A DNA stretch of 64,000 nucleotides from positions 1 through 64,000 of the forward strand of contig JAUVVY010000011.1 of NCBI GenBank assembly GCA_030604405.1, written 5' to 3'. Positions 17,400-26,016 of this stretch are shown one piece after another. How positions within the stretch are numbered: the stretch's first letter is position 1; every line of letters begins with the position of its first letter. Below the pieces are notes generated by a model. It did not search any database. It was not told where the DNA came from and worked only from the letters and a program-made list of their open reading frames with translations. The position numbers and the translations under genes are program-made. Source of the stretch: a bacterium (GTDB lineage Bacteria; Armatimonadota; Zipacnadia; Zipacnadales; UBA11051).

Positions 17400-18137
17400 T
17401 CAAGCCGGGTCGTCGGGCGGCTCGGGCTGCTCCTGCCGCTCGGAGTGAGCCGCAATGGCGTGTATAACCAGCAGCGGCAGTCCAATGGCAGCAAGGAAGA
17501 TGGCTATGTGGAGTTGCAGGGGAACGCCTGGCACCATTCCGGCTGACAGGAAATCCGAGGCCACGAATGCCGCGGCCAGAAACAGCAGAACGATGCCCGC
17601 CTTCATATTGCGCAGGGGATCGGCTTCACGTCCTACGACCAGCGGCTGCGGCGCTTGCTCCTCCCCGGGCTGGTATGATGTGGCCATGCCATAGGCAATA
17701 CCGCGAGCGGTTGCGTATCTTTGCACGAGCACTAGCCCAATCGCGCAAGAGACGATGCCGGCGAAAACCCACCAAACCCAGGGGTCATGCTGGTTCTCGG
17801 CCGCCACGCCGCCAATGAAGATTAGAACGCCTCCTACAAGCAGCAGAATAATGCCGCCTGTGAGGTTGCCAGTCCCAACCTTACCCTTTGCGCCTGCAGG
17901 CGCCCGGCCAGACAGCAGCGCCGGACCCTGGTCGGCCGCGTTCGTGAGCGCGGTTTCGGGAAGTTCCAGCGGAGGAAGGTCAGTGACCCCTTTTTCAATC
18001 AGCATCTTACGCTCGTCGAGCAGGCGTGTCAGCAGCTTGTCGCGAAGCCACATCCAGTAAGCGCGGAGTCCAACCACACCGCTAATTGGCATTCCCACAG
18101 CGATAAACACAACGAATACTATTGTCGCATCATGCAT
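17400..18137 (-). CDS. Membrane protein with DUF6249-like N-terminus
   Basis: 245 residues with about five predicted membrane segments: residues 5-27, about 95-112, 120-140, 180-198 and 205-228. After the first helix comes a cytosolic amphipathic region with RLLDERKMLIEKGVTDLP, a pattern typical of small membrane proteins with an ERxxMIEKG motif (DUF6249-like). The next gene, divergent, encodes an ECF sigma factor; such DUF6249-like proteins are commonly found beside ECF sigma genes. The intergenic distance to that gene is 141 bases, room for two divergent promoters. Function unknown. Confidence 0.65.
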   Translation of the reverse strand: MHDATIVFVVFIAVGMPISGVVGLRAYWMWLRDKLLTRLLDERKMLIEKGVTDLPPLELPETALTNAADQGPALLSGRAPAGAKGKVGTGNLTGGIILLLVGGVLIFIGGVAAENQHDPWVWWVFAGIVSCAIGLVLVQRYATARGIAYGMATSYQPGEEQAPQPLVVGREADPLRNMKAGIVLLFLAAAFVASDFLSAGMVPGVPLQLHIAIFLAAIGLPLLVIHAIAAHSERQEQPEPPDDPA

Positions 18138-18278
18138 CGGTCGTTGCCTCCTCTAAGATGTGGGCCTGTGTTTCCCGGTTCGCTAGGTTAGATGCCTCCG
18201 CCTGCGTGAAAGGTTGCGGCGTGCCGTGCGAAGAATTATACCAATGACTGCAACCGAATCTAGCCCCCATGGCATCTA

Positions 18279-18878
18279 ATGTATAGCGACATGGATATTG
18301 AGGCCGCGATCAGGCCGTTCGGCAGATTTGCCGATGGCATTAGTCCTGCCGGCGAAGCGGCATTGGTGGCCCGCGCCAGAACCGGCGACCATCATGCCTT
18401 CGAGATACTGATACGCCGGTACAAAGATCGCGTTTTGAACCTGGCTCGGCGAATTGTCGGTGATGCCGACGCGGCGCAAGATGTCGCACAGGAGACGTTC
18501 ATCAAAGCTTACCAGAAGCTGCGTCGCTTCCGGGGCAAGAGCAGGTTCTCCACCTGGCTCTACCGCATAGCGGTCAACGAGGCTCGCGCCTATTTGCGAG
18601 CACAGCGCAGGCGCCGCGCCCGATGGGATAAGCAGAAAGCTGTGGAGGCGGGTAAGCCGGCGCATGTGGAGCCCAGCGAACGGGCCGGCCGGCTGGTAGA
18701 GCTGCTGGACGAGCTTCCCGAGAAGCAGCGAATCGCACTGGCTTTGTTCTATTTGCAGGAACTGTCTGTGAGCGAGATCGCTCAATTAGTAGGTGCGCCG
18801 GATGGGACGGTTAAAGCGTGGCTCTCCCGCGGCCGGGAGCGGCTGCGGAAGTCGGCGCGAGAGCGAGGGCTATTGTGA
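18279..18878 (+). CDS. ECF-type RNA polymerase sigma factor
   Basis: 199-residue sigma-70 family ECF factor. Region 2 (about residues 28-95) carries the typical DAAQDVAQETFIKAYQKLRRFRGKSRFSTWLYRIAVNEA signature (split here for length: DAAQDVAQETF, then KSRFSTWLYRIAVNEA). Region 4 (about 130-190) has LPEKQRIALALFY, an HTH with LSVSEIAQLVGAPDGTVKAW and LSRGRERLRK. Sigma3 is absent, as usual. It is followed without a gap by its anti-sigma gene: the TGA stop lies inside GTGA shared with the next GTG start. It probably controls envelope or nutrient-response genes; its target promoters are not identifiable from the window. Confidence 0.93.
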   Translation: MYSDMDIEAAIRPFGRFADGISPAGEAALVARARTGDHHAFEILIRRYKDRVLNLARRIVGDADAAQDVAQETFIKAYQKLRRFRGKSRFSTWLYRIAVNEARAYLRAQRRRRARWDKQKAVEAGKPAHVEPSERAGRLVELLDELPEKQRIALALFYLQELSVSEIAQLVGAPDGTVKAWLSRGRERLRKSARERGLL

Positions 18879-19366
18879 AGTGCCGGCAGGCGCGAGAACA
18901 ACTGGCTGACTACAGCGCCGGGTTCATGGATGCCGGACCCCGGGAGCGCTTGCAGCGTCACCTGGCGGCATGTCGAAGCTGCAGAGCGCACCTGGCGCAA
19001 CTGCGGGAGCTGGACAGTTTGGTGTCCGGAGAGCGGCTTGCAGCGGACGAAGCGCTCGTGCAAAGAATTATGGCGCAGGTGCGAGAGCAGGAGAGTGTCC
19101 GGCAATTGCGCCGGCGATATCTGGTCCAGGGCATTGCGCCGATAGTCTTGATGCTAACCCTGGCGGCGGCGGCGCTAGTGCTGATCCAGCCACAGGCCGC
19201 TTCTTGGACGCAAGCACTGAGCGCCGCGCGAGTGGACTGGGACCTGTTAGCGCAGCCGGAGTGGGCGCTGGTGTCTGTCGCGGGCTTGTGTTTGATAGCA
19301 GCCCTGGCGACCTGGGTTACAGGCCGCCTCGCGAGGGCCCTGACGCCGGACGGCGCCTCGCCCTAG
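18875..19366 (+). CDS. Zinc-finger (HC2-type) transmembrane anti-sigma factor
   Basis: 163 residues from the GTG at 18875, which overlaps the sigma-factor stop codon by three bases. The N-terminal domain has the zf-HC2 pattern: an early Cys (KCRQAREQL) and HLAACRSCRAHL, giving His-x3-Cys-x2-Cys. Two hydrophobic segments follow (about 90-107 LMLTLAAAALVLIQ and about 130-148). Expected role: holds the ECF sigma at the membrane until a signal is sensed. The tight overlap argues for strict stoichiometric co-expression. Confidence 0.88.
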   Translation: MKCRQAREQLADYSAGFMDAGPRERLQRHLAACRSCRAHLAQLRELDSLVSGERLAADEALVQRIMAQVREQESVRQLRRRYLVQGIAPIVLMLTLAAAALVLIQPQAASWTQALSAARVDWDLLAQPEWALVSVAGLCLIAALATWVTGRLARALTPDGASP

Positions 19367-19425
19367 CGCGCCGCTGCGTGGTGAGGAAGACAAACAAGCG
19401 GGATAGGCCTGTTTCGGAATAGCGC

Positions 19426-19453
19426 GCCCGGTGGCAAAACATCGCCACCGGGC
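19426..19453. terminator. Convergent terminator hairpin
   Basis: Perfect 10-bp stem GCCCGGTGGC/GCCACCGGGC with an 8-base loop, followed by CTTGTCTTG. It separates the convergent anti-sigma and sulfatase-family genes and has the same design as the hairpin at 17351-17380. Confidence 0.72.
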
Positions 19454-19474
19454 CTTGTCTTGCGATCTCTTGGC

Positions 19475-20881
19475 CTATAGGCCCCGTGCGACCGGGCCCC
19501 ACGATTCACTTTGCATCAGGAGCTTCTCGCCGTCGGCGAGACCGTCCGGGCGCTTGCTGAGGATTTCCACCAGACGAGCGCGCCAGAGCTTAAGCCTCTC
19601 GGCCCATGCCGGGTCCCCGGATAGATCGTGCAACTCCTGCCGGTCATTGACCAGATCAAATAACTGCTCCTGTCCGGTGAGCGGGAACCAGATGTACTTC
19701 TGCTTGCCGTCGGTGAGGTATTGCATGGACTCTTCGGCGGTGTTGCCTGGCGAATGTTCACCGTGGATGAACTCGCGCCACGGCTTGCCGCAGATCGCGT
19801 CAAATACGCTGCGGCCGGTGCAGCCGTCCGGGATTTCGATGGCGGCGGCGTCGAGAATGGTGGGCATGATGTCCTGCTGGCCCACGACATAGTCGAACAC
19901 ACCTGTGGCCGGGTAGAAGCCCTCCGGATACTTGATCAGAAATGGCACGCGCGCCGAGCCCTCGTAGGCGTAGGTCTTGCGGTGCAGGTGGTGATCGCCC
20001 ATCATGTCGCCGTGGTCGGAGGTGAAGATGACCAGAGTGTCATTCAGCAGGCCCATCCCTTGCAGCCGCTCCAGCAGATAGCCGAACTGGAAGTCAATGT
20101 GCGTGCAAAGCCCCATATACCCGGCGCGTGCGCGGTGGCTGTGCTCCGGCTGGAGGCGACCGTGCCACGTGCAGCGGTCGGGGAACTGCACCGGGATGTC
20201 ATGCTTTGCGGCCCAGTCGCCCACGGGCGGCTCGGGCAGCTCCTTGTTGACGTACATGTCCCAGAAGTGCTGTGGCGGATCGTAGGGCGAATGTGGGGCG
20301 CGCAGTCCGCACCACACGAAAAAGGGCCTGGTCGGGTCGCGCTTTTGTATCTGCTCGATGGTCGTGTCCACCGTCCAGTTGGTCGGGTGGCACCGCTCCG
20401 GCAAATGCCATGGGCGGGCCAGCCAGCCGTTGGCATCACAGCCGTGTGCGTGGTGGTGTGCGTGCGGCCCCATTTCGCGGACAAGCCATTGCAGATAATC
20501 GGACGTGTCCAGGTCAAATCCGGCGCTGGTGATGACGCTGTGGTAGCCAAACAGCTTGCGCCGCACTCCGAAGTTGCGTGTCGCAATACTCATGCAATGG
20601 TAGCCGTTGTCGGCAAGCACCCCGGCCAGGAAGGTATCCTCGTCCCAGTCGGCGTGCGAATAGCCAACCAGGCCGCAGTCGTAGTTGCCCTTGCCGCAGT
20701 TCATGATGCGATGCACAGCCGTCGTCGAGGGCACCTCGGTATAGGCGTTAGGGAAGTAGGCGCCGTTGTTGACGAAGCTGTCCACATTGGGGGTCAGCAC
20801 GAATGGATGGCCGGCGATGCTGAGATGGTCGCCACGCTGCTGGTCGGTGGTGAAAAGCAGAATGTTGGGCTTTTCCGGCAT
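19475..20881 (-). CDS. Sulfatase-family hydrolase lacking the formylglycine Cys/Ser
   Basis: 468 residues, alkaline-phosphatase superfamily. Conserved parts include LLFTTDQQRGDHL near the N-terminus (metal ligand Asp), TPNVDSFVNNGAYFPNAY, and the C-terminal metal site TSDHGDMMGDHHLHRKTYAY. At the C-x-P-x-R position that normally yields formylglycine, this protein reads T-T-A-V-H (VPSTTAVHR). Cys/Ser is replaced by Thr, Pro by Ala and Arg by His. It therefore probably cannot be matured to a formylglycine sulfatase. Thr is the nucleophile in some phosphodiesterases and phosphoethanolamine-transfer enzymes of the superfamily. The ATG at 20881 is preferred (AGGGGTGA upstream). No signal peptide is seen, so it is probably cytosolic. 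Confidence 0.82.
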   Translation of the reverse strand: MPEKPNILLFTTDQQRGDHLSIAGHPFVLTPNVDSFVNNGAYFPNAYTEVPSTTAVHRIMNCGKGNYDCGLVGYSHADWDEDTFLAGVLADNGYHCMSIATRNFGVRRKLFGYHSVITSAGFDLDTSDYLQWLVREMGPHAHHHAHGCDANGWLARPWHLPERCHPTNWTVDTTIEQIQKRDPTRPFFVWCGLRAPHSPYDPPQHFWDMYVNKELPEPPVGDWAAKHDIPVQFPDRCTWHGRLQPEHSHRARAGYMGLCTHIDFQFGYLLERLQGMGLLNDTLVIFTSDHGDMMGDHHLHRKTYAYEGSARVPFLIKYPEGFYPATGVFDYVVGQQDIMPTILDAAAIEIPDGCTGRSVFDAICGKPWREFIHGEHSPGNTAEESMQYLTDGKQKYIWFPLTGQEQLFDLVNDRQELHDLSGDPAWAERLKLWRARLVEILSKRPDGLADGEKLLMQSESWGPVARGL

Positions 20882-20932
20882 GCGGCTCACCCCTGAAGAG
20901 CAATTGGCAGGTTGCAGAGCACAACAGCACCT

Positions 20933-21766
20933 CTAGCCTTCCGCGTACTCCTTGATCGTCTGGATGATGTTGGGAGCAATACGCACATGACTGGCGAGTA
21001 TGAGCGCATAAAGTGGAGAACGTTGGTTGCTGCGCATTATCTTTGGTTCCGATACATGCTCGTATACTTTTGCCAGTCTATCTTTGAACCCGTTCGCCAA
21101 GCGTTCAGCAACTCCGTGCGCCTTTTCCTCCGAAGACCCAAAGAGCGTGGGTACGCTTTCAAATATGCAGTCAACCCACTCATCGTTTCCCCATGCGGTG
21201 GTCATCGTATCTGCCATTTGAGTACTGACGAGTTCGCGTCGAGTTCGGCCGACAGTTCGCGTAGCATGAAGGATGCTGAAGTTTACGAGGATTTCAACTG
21301 CCTTGTGATTACCAGCCGTGGCCGCCAGTTCAATCGTCTTCCAGTCAACGCCGAGATTGTAGGGATCAAGCAACAGAAAAGCTCTGTCCCACCGGCTCAG
21401 GCTATCGAAGATCCCTGGCAGGAGTTCGTTACAGTCCCCCTCACGAACGTCAATGTCTCTGTCAGGGTACTCGCGTTGTAGTTCCCTGAGGGCGACTGCC
21501 TTTTCAGGTTTCATCTCAATGAACACGAGACGGTCGAAGGGTGGCTCTTCTTGGAGGGCAATCCGTGGCGAGCCGTCGAGGAGTTGCTGGGTGTCGCGGT
21601 CCAAGTTTTGCCCTGCGCCCGCGAAGGCATCAATGTAATGCATGCCCTCGCACCACTTTTTCTTTTGATTGCTGATTATTTTCGTGTATACGTCAAGGTA
21701 TTTCGTGAGAAGTATGAGTTTCCTCTTGCTCCATGGACCTACCCCATCCAAGCCTGGGACTTTCAT
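20933..21766 (-). CDS. tcmP: Three-Cys-motif partner protein TcmP
   Basis: 277 residues matching the TcmP type: an N-terminal KxLLTKYLDVY helix, HYIDAFAGAGQN (a Rossmann-like, methyltransferase-type glycine loop at about residues 43-55), a LVFIEMKPEKA strand with an acidic residue, GDCNELL, and FLLLDPYNLGVDW (DPY/F motif at about 135). The fold suggests a SAM- or nucleotide-binding enzyme. Known members occur almost always next to a three-Cys-motif (Gp37/Gp68-like, DUF5131) protein, as here, where that gene lies 33 bases upstream. Function is undetermined; phage and mobile-element occurrence suggests a nucleic-acid or small-molecule modification role. Confidence 0.85.
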   Translation of the reverse strand: MKVPGLDGVGPWSKRKLILLTKYLDVYTKIISNQKKKWCEGMHYIDAFAGAGQNLDRDTQQLLDGSPRIALQEEPPFDRLVFIEMKPEKAVALRELQREYPDRDIDVREGDCNELLPGIFDSLSRWDRAFLLLDPYNLGVDWKTIELAATAGNHKAVEILVNFSILHATRTVGRTRRELVSTQMADTMTTAWGNDEWVDCIFESVPTLFGSSEEKAHGVAERLANGFKDRLAKVYEHVSEPKIMRSNQRSPLYALILASHVRIAPNIIQTIKEYAEG

Positions 21767-21799
21767 TTAGATACACCGTCCTTTGGCAGTGGTTGGCGG

Positions 21800-22525
21800 T
21801 CACTCACTGGCCAACGCCACTTCCGGCATCTGGTCCCACGTACGGGCCTTCAGAGTCCTTCCTCTCTCCTTCTTCCGCACACCGCCCCATTGCTTGAAAA
21901 AAAACGGGATGCCTGCGTCCAGGCATTGATCTCTAATGTCAATAGCCCAGCTCTCCTTCATTGGTCTTGCGCCGGGACCCGATTCGCCACCGACGATAAC
22001 CCAGTCAATGCCGCTCAGATCAAGTTCTCCAACTGCTGCCAGCAATGGCTCAAAGGAAATGAACTTGACTGTGGCCAGGGTGCGCCGAAGGTCGTCAATG
22101 CGATATGTGTAGTCTTCGTTCTCGACACTAACTCCCATCCACACGTTGTCCGGCCAGGCGATGTCAGGGGCGGATGCTACCAATCGTTCAGAGCGTTTGG
22201 TGAGTACTTGAAAGACATGCCATGAGGCCTTGCTCATGACGTCAAAGATGCTTTCGACAAACTTGAAAGGCACCTGTTCGTGGAACAAGTCGCTCATCGA
22301 GTTGACAAAGATGACTTGAGGCGTTTTCCAGGTCAAAGGCTTGTCCAGCATGTGCTTGTGCAATGTTACCTCAAAGCCCCTCGCGTAATTCGGTTGGCCC
22401 ATCGCCCGCAGGCGCAGGGCAAGCCGTTCAGCATAGCAATTGGCGCACCCTGGACTCACTTTTGAGCAACCCGTCACTGGATTCCAAGTTGATTCGGTCC
22501 ATTCGATCTTTGAGTGGGTGGCCAT
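21800..22525 (-). CDS. Three-Cys-motif protein (phage Gp37/Gp68-like, DUF5131)
   Basis: 241 residues from the ATG at 22525 (MATHSKIEWTE; AGGAG about 11 bases upstream). The opening TWNPVTGCSKVSPGCANCYA supplies the C-x6-C-x2-C motif that names the family and resembles the 4Fe-4S cysteine cluster of radical-SAM enzymes. Later segments VIFVNSMSDLFHE, FQVLTKR, NVWMGVSVEN and GIDWVIVGGESGPGARPM are family-typical strands of a TIM-like barrel, with FFFKQWGG near the C-terminus. It is paired with TcmP downstream in a two-gene operon. Probably an Fe-S enzyme; substrate unknown. Confidence 0.87.
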   Translation of the reverse strand: MATHSKIEWTESTWNPVTGCSKVSPGCANCYAERLALRLRAMGQPNYARGFEVTLHKHMLDKPLTWKTPQVIFVNSMSDLFHEQVPFKFVESIFDVMSKASWHVFQVLTKRSERLVASAPDIAWPDNVWMGVSVENEDYTYRIDDLRRTLATVKFISFEPLLAAVGELDLSGIDWVIVGGESGPGARPMKESWAIDIRDQCLDAGIPFFFKQWGGVRKKERGRTLKARTWDQMPEVALASE

Positions 22526-22648
22526 AGCATCTACTCTCCTGTCGTCTGCCGATGAGGGGCGCACATAGCCGGCAGCCGCTGAGATTCTACACCAAACATA
22601 TGTTCGATGTCAATGGCTCAACGACAACACGTCGAAACGGCCCAGAAT

Positions 22649-24016
22649 CTACCCAGCCCTCACGCGCTGCAGGTAGAGCAACGCCTGCCCTGGTAACTCG
22701 ATGCGCTGTCCGACATCGCCGGTTTCGCGGTTCTGCCACGACCATTTGCTGTCCAGGGCGACGGGCGTCACACCGTAATTGGCCAGTACCAGATACATCT
22801 CATCGTTCACAAAGAGCGAAGCGACGACCTCATCCGGCAGCGGCCGGCCGAAGAGATTGCTTTCTGCGATCTCTATCCAGACGCGGCTGCCGGCGGCGAC
22901 CATCGGTCGGTAGAGGTCGAAATGATGGAACCACCGCTCGCGGGCATCGGCGCGGCCCGGACAACTGTCGGACCCGCCATATGCCGGCGGGGCGTCTGGA
23001 TGCTCGGTGTAGTACTCCTTGATCGCGCGCATGTGCCGCGTCCAGAAGCAATCTTCGCCCCGGCGGTAGGTCACGTTGTCCGCAAACGCGCGCTCGCCGG
23101 TCACGGGTCGCCCGTCCACGCGCACGGGGAATTGCATGTACGGCACGGAGTGGACGTAGAAATCGTCCTCACTGTCGATGTGCGCGCGGCTCATGTCCAG
23201 GGCCGGCACGACGTATGGGTCGTAGGCCTTTGTCTTCCTGCGCAGTTCGCTGATGTTCTCAATCCCCTCGCCGACCCACAGGTAGTCGTAGATGTCGTTG
23301 CTCAGCCCGCCCGATTCGGCGCCGTCAACATGGACCTTGAAGACCCCGCCGCGCTGGTGAACCATATCGCTGACGATCTCGAGCAGATCGTAGAACGCGG
23401 AGTGGCACTGTGGCGTCTCCGGCCCGGGCGAGATGTCATCCGCGAGCGGCGGATCGTGCAAATACGGCGGGTCATACCCGACATCATCATAGAGCCCGTC
23501 AATGCCATATTCGTCCATGATCCTCTCAAGACGGGGCAGGAGGTAGGCGCGCCATTCGGGGCTTGCCGGCGAGCACTTGGCGTAGTCGAACCACAGCTCC
23601 ACCAGGTGAGTGTCGGGATGCGCCCAGGCCGGATCGAAATTGGGGTCGGTGGCCTCAAAGAAGCCGGTCGAGGCATAGAGAATGATTTTCATGCCCACGG
23701 AGTGCACTAGCTCGATGAACTGGGCCAGGCCCGGTTCATCGTGTGAGGAGTACTTATCCGCGCCCAGCACGCGCTGGGCGTCGTTCCATTCCTCGTGCAA
23801 GTGAATCAGGCCAACGCCGTGGTCGGCCAATTCCTGAAGCAGGGCCTCGTCATATTCAGTTGGGGCGATGGAAAAGGCATTTGGATATTCGCCCAGGTTG
23901 TAAATTACCTGGCCGGGCAGGTACTCGCCGATTCTGTGCTCGGCCATACACGATGTGACTGCATCATTTGCGTCTCGCAGGTTTTGCAGCCGACGCCGGT
24001 GATACTCGACATTCAT
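22649..24016 (-). CDS. Glycosidase-like TIM-barrel protein
   Basis: 455 residues, no signal peptide. AGGAGGG precedes the ATG. Barrel-type strand ends are visible: LADHGVGLIHLHEEWND, VGMKIILYASTGF, YGIDGLYDDVGYDPPY (a likely catalytic Asp pair at about residues 175-177), and GGVFKVHVDG. This order resembles clan GH-D/GH-H alpha-glycosidase barrels and uncharacterised relatives. A C-terminal beta-domain (about 380-455, MYLVLANYGVTPVAL) is typical of such enzymes. It is co-directional with and 56 bases from a sulfatase-family gene, suggesting joint attack on a decorated glycan. Confidence 0.7.
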   Translation of the reverse strand: MNVEYHRRRLQNLRDANDAVTSCMAEHRIGEYLPGQVIYNLGEYPNAFSIAPTEYDEALLQELADHGVGLIHLHEEWNDAQRVLGADKYSSHDEPGLAQFIELVHSVGMKIILYASTGFFEATDPNFDPAWAHPDTHLVELWFDYAKCSPASPEWRAYLLPRLERIMDEYGIDGLYDDVGYDPPYLHDPPLADDISPGPETPQCHSAFYDLLEIVSDMVHQRGGVFKVHVDGAESGGLSNDIYDYLWVGEGIENISELRRKTKAYDPYVVPALDMSRAHIDSEDDFYVHSVPYMQFPVRVDGRPVTGERAFADNVTYRRGEDCFWTRHMRAIKEYYTEHPDAPPAYGGSDSCPGRADARERWFHHFDLYRPMVAAGSRVWIEIAESNLFGRPLPDEVVASLFVNDEMYLVLANYGVTPVALDSKWSWQNRETGDVGQRIELPGQALLYLQRVRAG

Positions 24017-24072
24017 TGACTTTCCCTCCTGAGTTGCAGTCCATCTGACGAAGCCAAACGCGCTTACGGATG

Positions 24073-25476
24073 CTATTCAACCTCTGGTCCCCAGCCGTCA
24101 GGTCTGAGCAGCAGCTTCTCTCCATCAGAGAAGCCGTCGCCGCGATCGCCGAGCAGCTTGATAAGACGGTCGCGCCAGATCTTAACGCGGGCCTCATTGG
24201 CCGGATCGGCGGCCAGGTTAACAAGCTCCTGGCGGTCGCTTTGCAGGTCGAAGAGCTGCTCCTCGCCGGTGGTCGGGAACCAGATGTACTTCTCCCTGCC
24301 GTCGGTCAGGTACTGCATGGCGTTGTCGGGATCGTAGCAGGCCGAGTGCTCGCCATGGCAGAACTCGCGCCACGGCTTGCCACGTGCGGCGTCGAGGACG
24401 CTGAGGCCGGTCATGCCCTCCGGAGCTGCGATGCCGGCGCAGTCAAGGATCGTGGGCATTACGTCCTGCAGGCCGACGACCTGCTCGAAGCTGCCGCTGG
24501 GCGCGTCGAGACTCGACGGATACTTGAGCACGAACGGAATGCGGGCAGAACCCTCATAGGCGTAGCTCTTGCGGTGGAGATAATGGTCGCCCATCATGTC
24601 GCCGTGGTCGGAGGTGAAGATGATGAGAGTGTTGTTGATGTCGGTGCCCTCCCGCTGAAGCCGTTCAAGCATGTAGCCAAGCTGGAAATCAATGTGAGTG
24701 CATGTGGCCATGTAGGCGGCTCGGGATTGGTGGCTTAGCTCCTGCGGCAGGCGGCCTTGCCAGGCGGTGCGCTCGGGGAAGGGCACGTCCACATTGTACT
24801 TCTCGGCCCAGTCGCCAATCGGCGGTTCGGGCAGGTGCTTATTGATATACATGTCCCAGAAATACTGCGGCGGGTCATAGGGCGAATGGGGGCGCAGATG
24901 CGAACACCACACAAACCAGGGGCGTGTGGGGTCGCGTTTCTGGATCTGCTCGATGGTCACGTCTGTGGTCCAGTTGGTGGCGTGATAGCGCTCCTCGAGA
25001 TGCCAGGGGCGGGCCAGCCAGCCGTTGGCATCACAGCCATGCCCGCGCTCGTGAGCCTCAGGCCCGACCTCGCGCTTCAGGAACTCCCAGTAGTCGTCAT
25101 TGCCCTCCCGCAGATCGTGCGGAATCACGATGTGGAAGCCGTACAGCTTGCGGGTAGGGTGCATATTGCGCCACCCGACGTTGATGCAGTGGTAGCCATT
25201 GTCGGCCAGCACCTGCGCAAGGCTGTTTTGCTCGTGCCACTCGACGCCACAGTAGCCGATGAGACCGCAGTCGTAATTGCCCTTGCCGCTGTGGAGGATG
25301 CGGCGGGCACCGGTCGTAGAGGGAATCTCGGTGTAGGCATTGGGGAAATAGGCTCCGTTGTTGACGAAGCTGTCCACGTTGGGTGTTTGAATGACCGGAT
25401 GGCCGGAGATGCTGATGTGATCCCCGCGCTGCTGGTCGGTGGTAAAAAGCAGAATATTGGGCCGCTGCTCTGACAT
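24073..25476 (-). CDS. Sulfatase-family hydrolase lacking the formylglycine Cys/Ser, second copy
   Basis: 467 residues from the ATG at 25476 (AAGGGAG about 9 bases upstream), paralogous to the protein at 19475-20881. Metal-binding regions LLFTTDQQRGDH and TSDHGDMMGDHYLHRK are intact. At the C-x-P-x-R position it reads T-T-G-A-R (PSTTGARRIL), so Cys/Ser is Thr and Pro is Gly while the Arg is kept. The two copies share long family-specific blocks (GCDANGWLARPWHLEER, IEQIQKRDPTRP). This implies a distinct subfamily with a Thr nucleophile. No sulfatase-maturase gene is present in the window. It lies upstream of the glycosidase-like gene. Confidence 0.83.
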   Translation of the reverse strand: MSEQRPNILLFTTDQQRGDHISISGHPVIQTPNVDSFVNNGAYFPNAYTEIPSTTGARRILHSGKGNYDCGLIGYCGVEWHEQNSLAQVLADNGYHCINVGWRNMHPTRKLYGFHIVIPHDLREGNDDYWEFLKREVGPEAHERGHGCDANGWLARPWHLEERYHATNWTTDVTIEQIQKRDPTRPWFVWCSHLRPHSPYDPPQYFWDMYINKHLPEPPIGDWAEKYNVDVPFPERTAWQGRLPQELSHQSRAAYMATCTHIDFQLGYMLERLQREGTDINNTLIIFTSDHGDMMGDHYLHRKSYAYEGSARIPFVLKYPSSLDAPSGSFEQVVGLQDVMPTILDCAGIAAPEGMTGLSVLDAARGKPWREFCHGEHSACYDPDNAMQYLTDGREKYIWFPTTGEEQLFDLQSDRQELVNLAADPANEARVKIWRDRLIKLLGDRGDGFSDGEKLLLRPDGWGPEVE

Positions 25477-25517
25477 CAGATCACTCCCTTTGTCACATTC
25501 GCATGAAGGCCGGGTTT

Positions 25518-25814
25518 TCACTCCAGGCCGAGGTCGCGCCGCTCACTGGCTGAGAGGTGCTTGTGCGGGTCAATGCCGATGGAAAGCAGGTATTGGTCCA
25601 GGGCGCGATGCTTGGCCAGCGCACACGCCATGGAGAGAAGCTCCGCTGCCTCCATGTGCCGCAGATCAATCGCCTGCGCATCGGCGAGCTCCGACATTAT
25701 CGCGTCGAAATCTACTTTCTGGACGGTCTTGGTACCACGCGTTGTGTCTTCTATTTCGATCTCGATTTCTTCGGGGAGCTGTATGCTTGTCAAAATCTTC
25801 GCGTTGAGTGCCAT
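25518..25814 (-). CDS. Small hypothetical protein
   Basis: 98 residues from the ATG at 25814, with AGGAGGAG about 9 bases upstream; a longer frame to 25925 has no site. The N-terminal part is beta-like and acidic (SIQLPEEIEIEIEDTTRGTK). The rest is helical (AIMSELADAQAIDLRHMEAAELLSMACALAKHRALDQYL, quoted in parts: DLRHMEAAELLSMACALAK). No family recognised. It ends 41 bases upstream of the sulfatase-family start and is probably co-transcribed with it. Confidence 0.6.
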   Translation of the reverse strand: MALNAKILTSIQLPEEIEIEIEDTTRGTKTVQKVDFDAIMSELADAQAIDLRHMEAAELLSMACALAKHRALDQYLLSIGIDPHKHLSASERRDLGLE

Positions 25815-26016
25815 CTTTTTCGACTCCTCCTGTTTGATGTCATCACAGACTGTGGGTTTGAACCCGGCCGGCGAGCTAGATCCGCCGCCTTTGTCGTGTT
25901 GGATTATAGCACAAAGCGCTAGCACATCGGCAGCGGCAGAAGGAAGCTCTCACAGACTCGAAGAATACGTAACGTAGTAAAAGCCAAATGGCAAATCTGC
26001 AGATCATAGCTCATCT

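Noticed and set aside
25850-25925. tRNA-like GGGTTTGAACCCGGCC near 25855
   Set aside because: No cloverleaf can be folded around it; it lies in a short gap upstream of a small gene.
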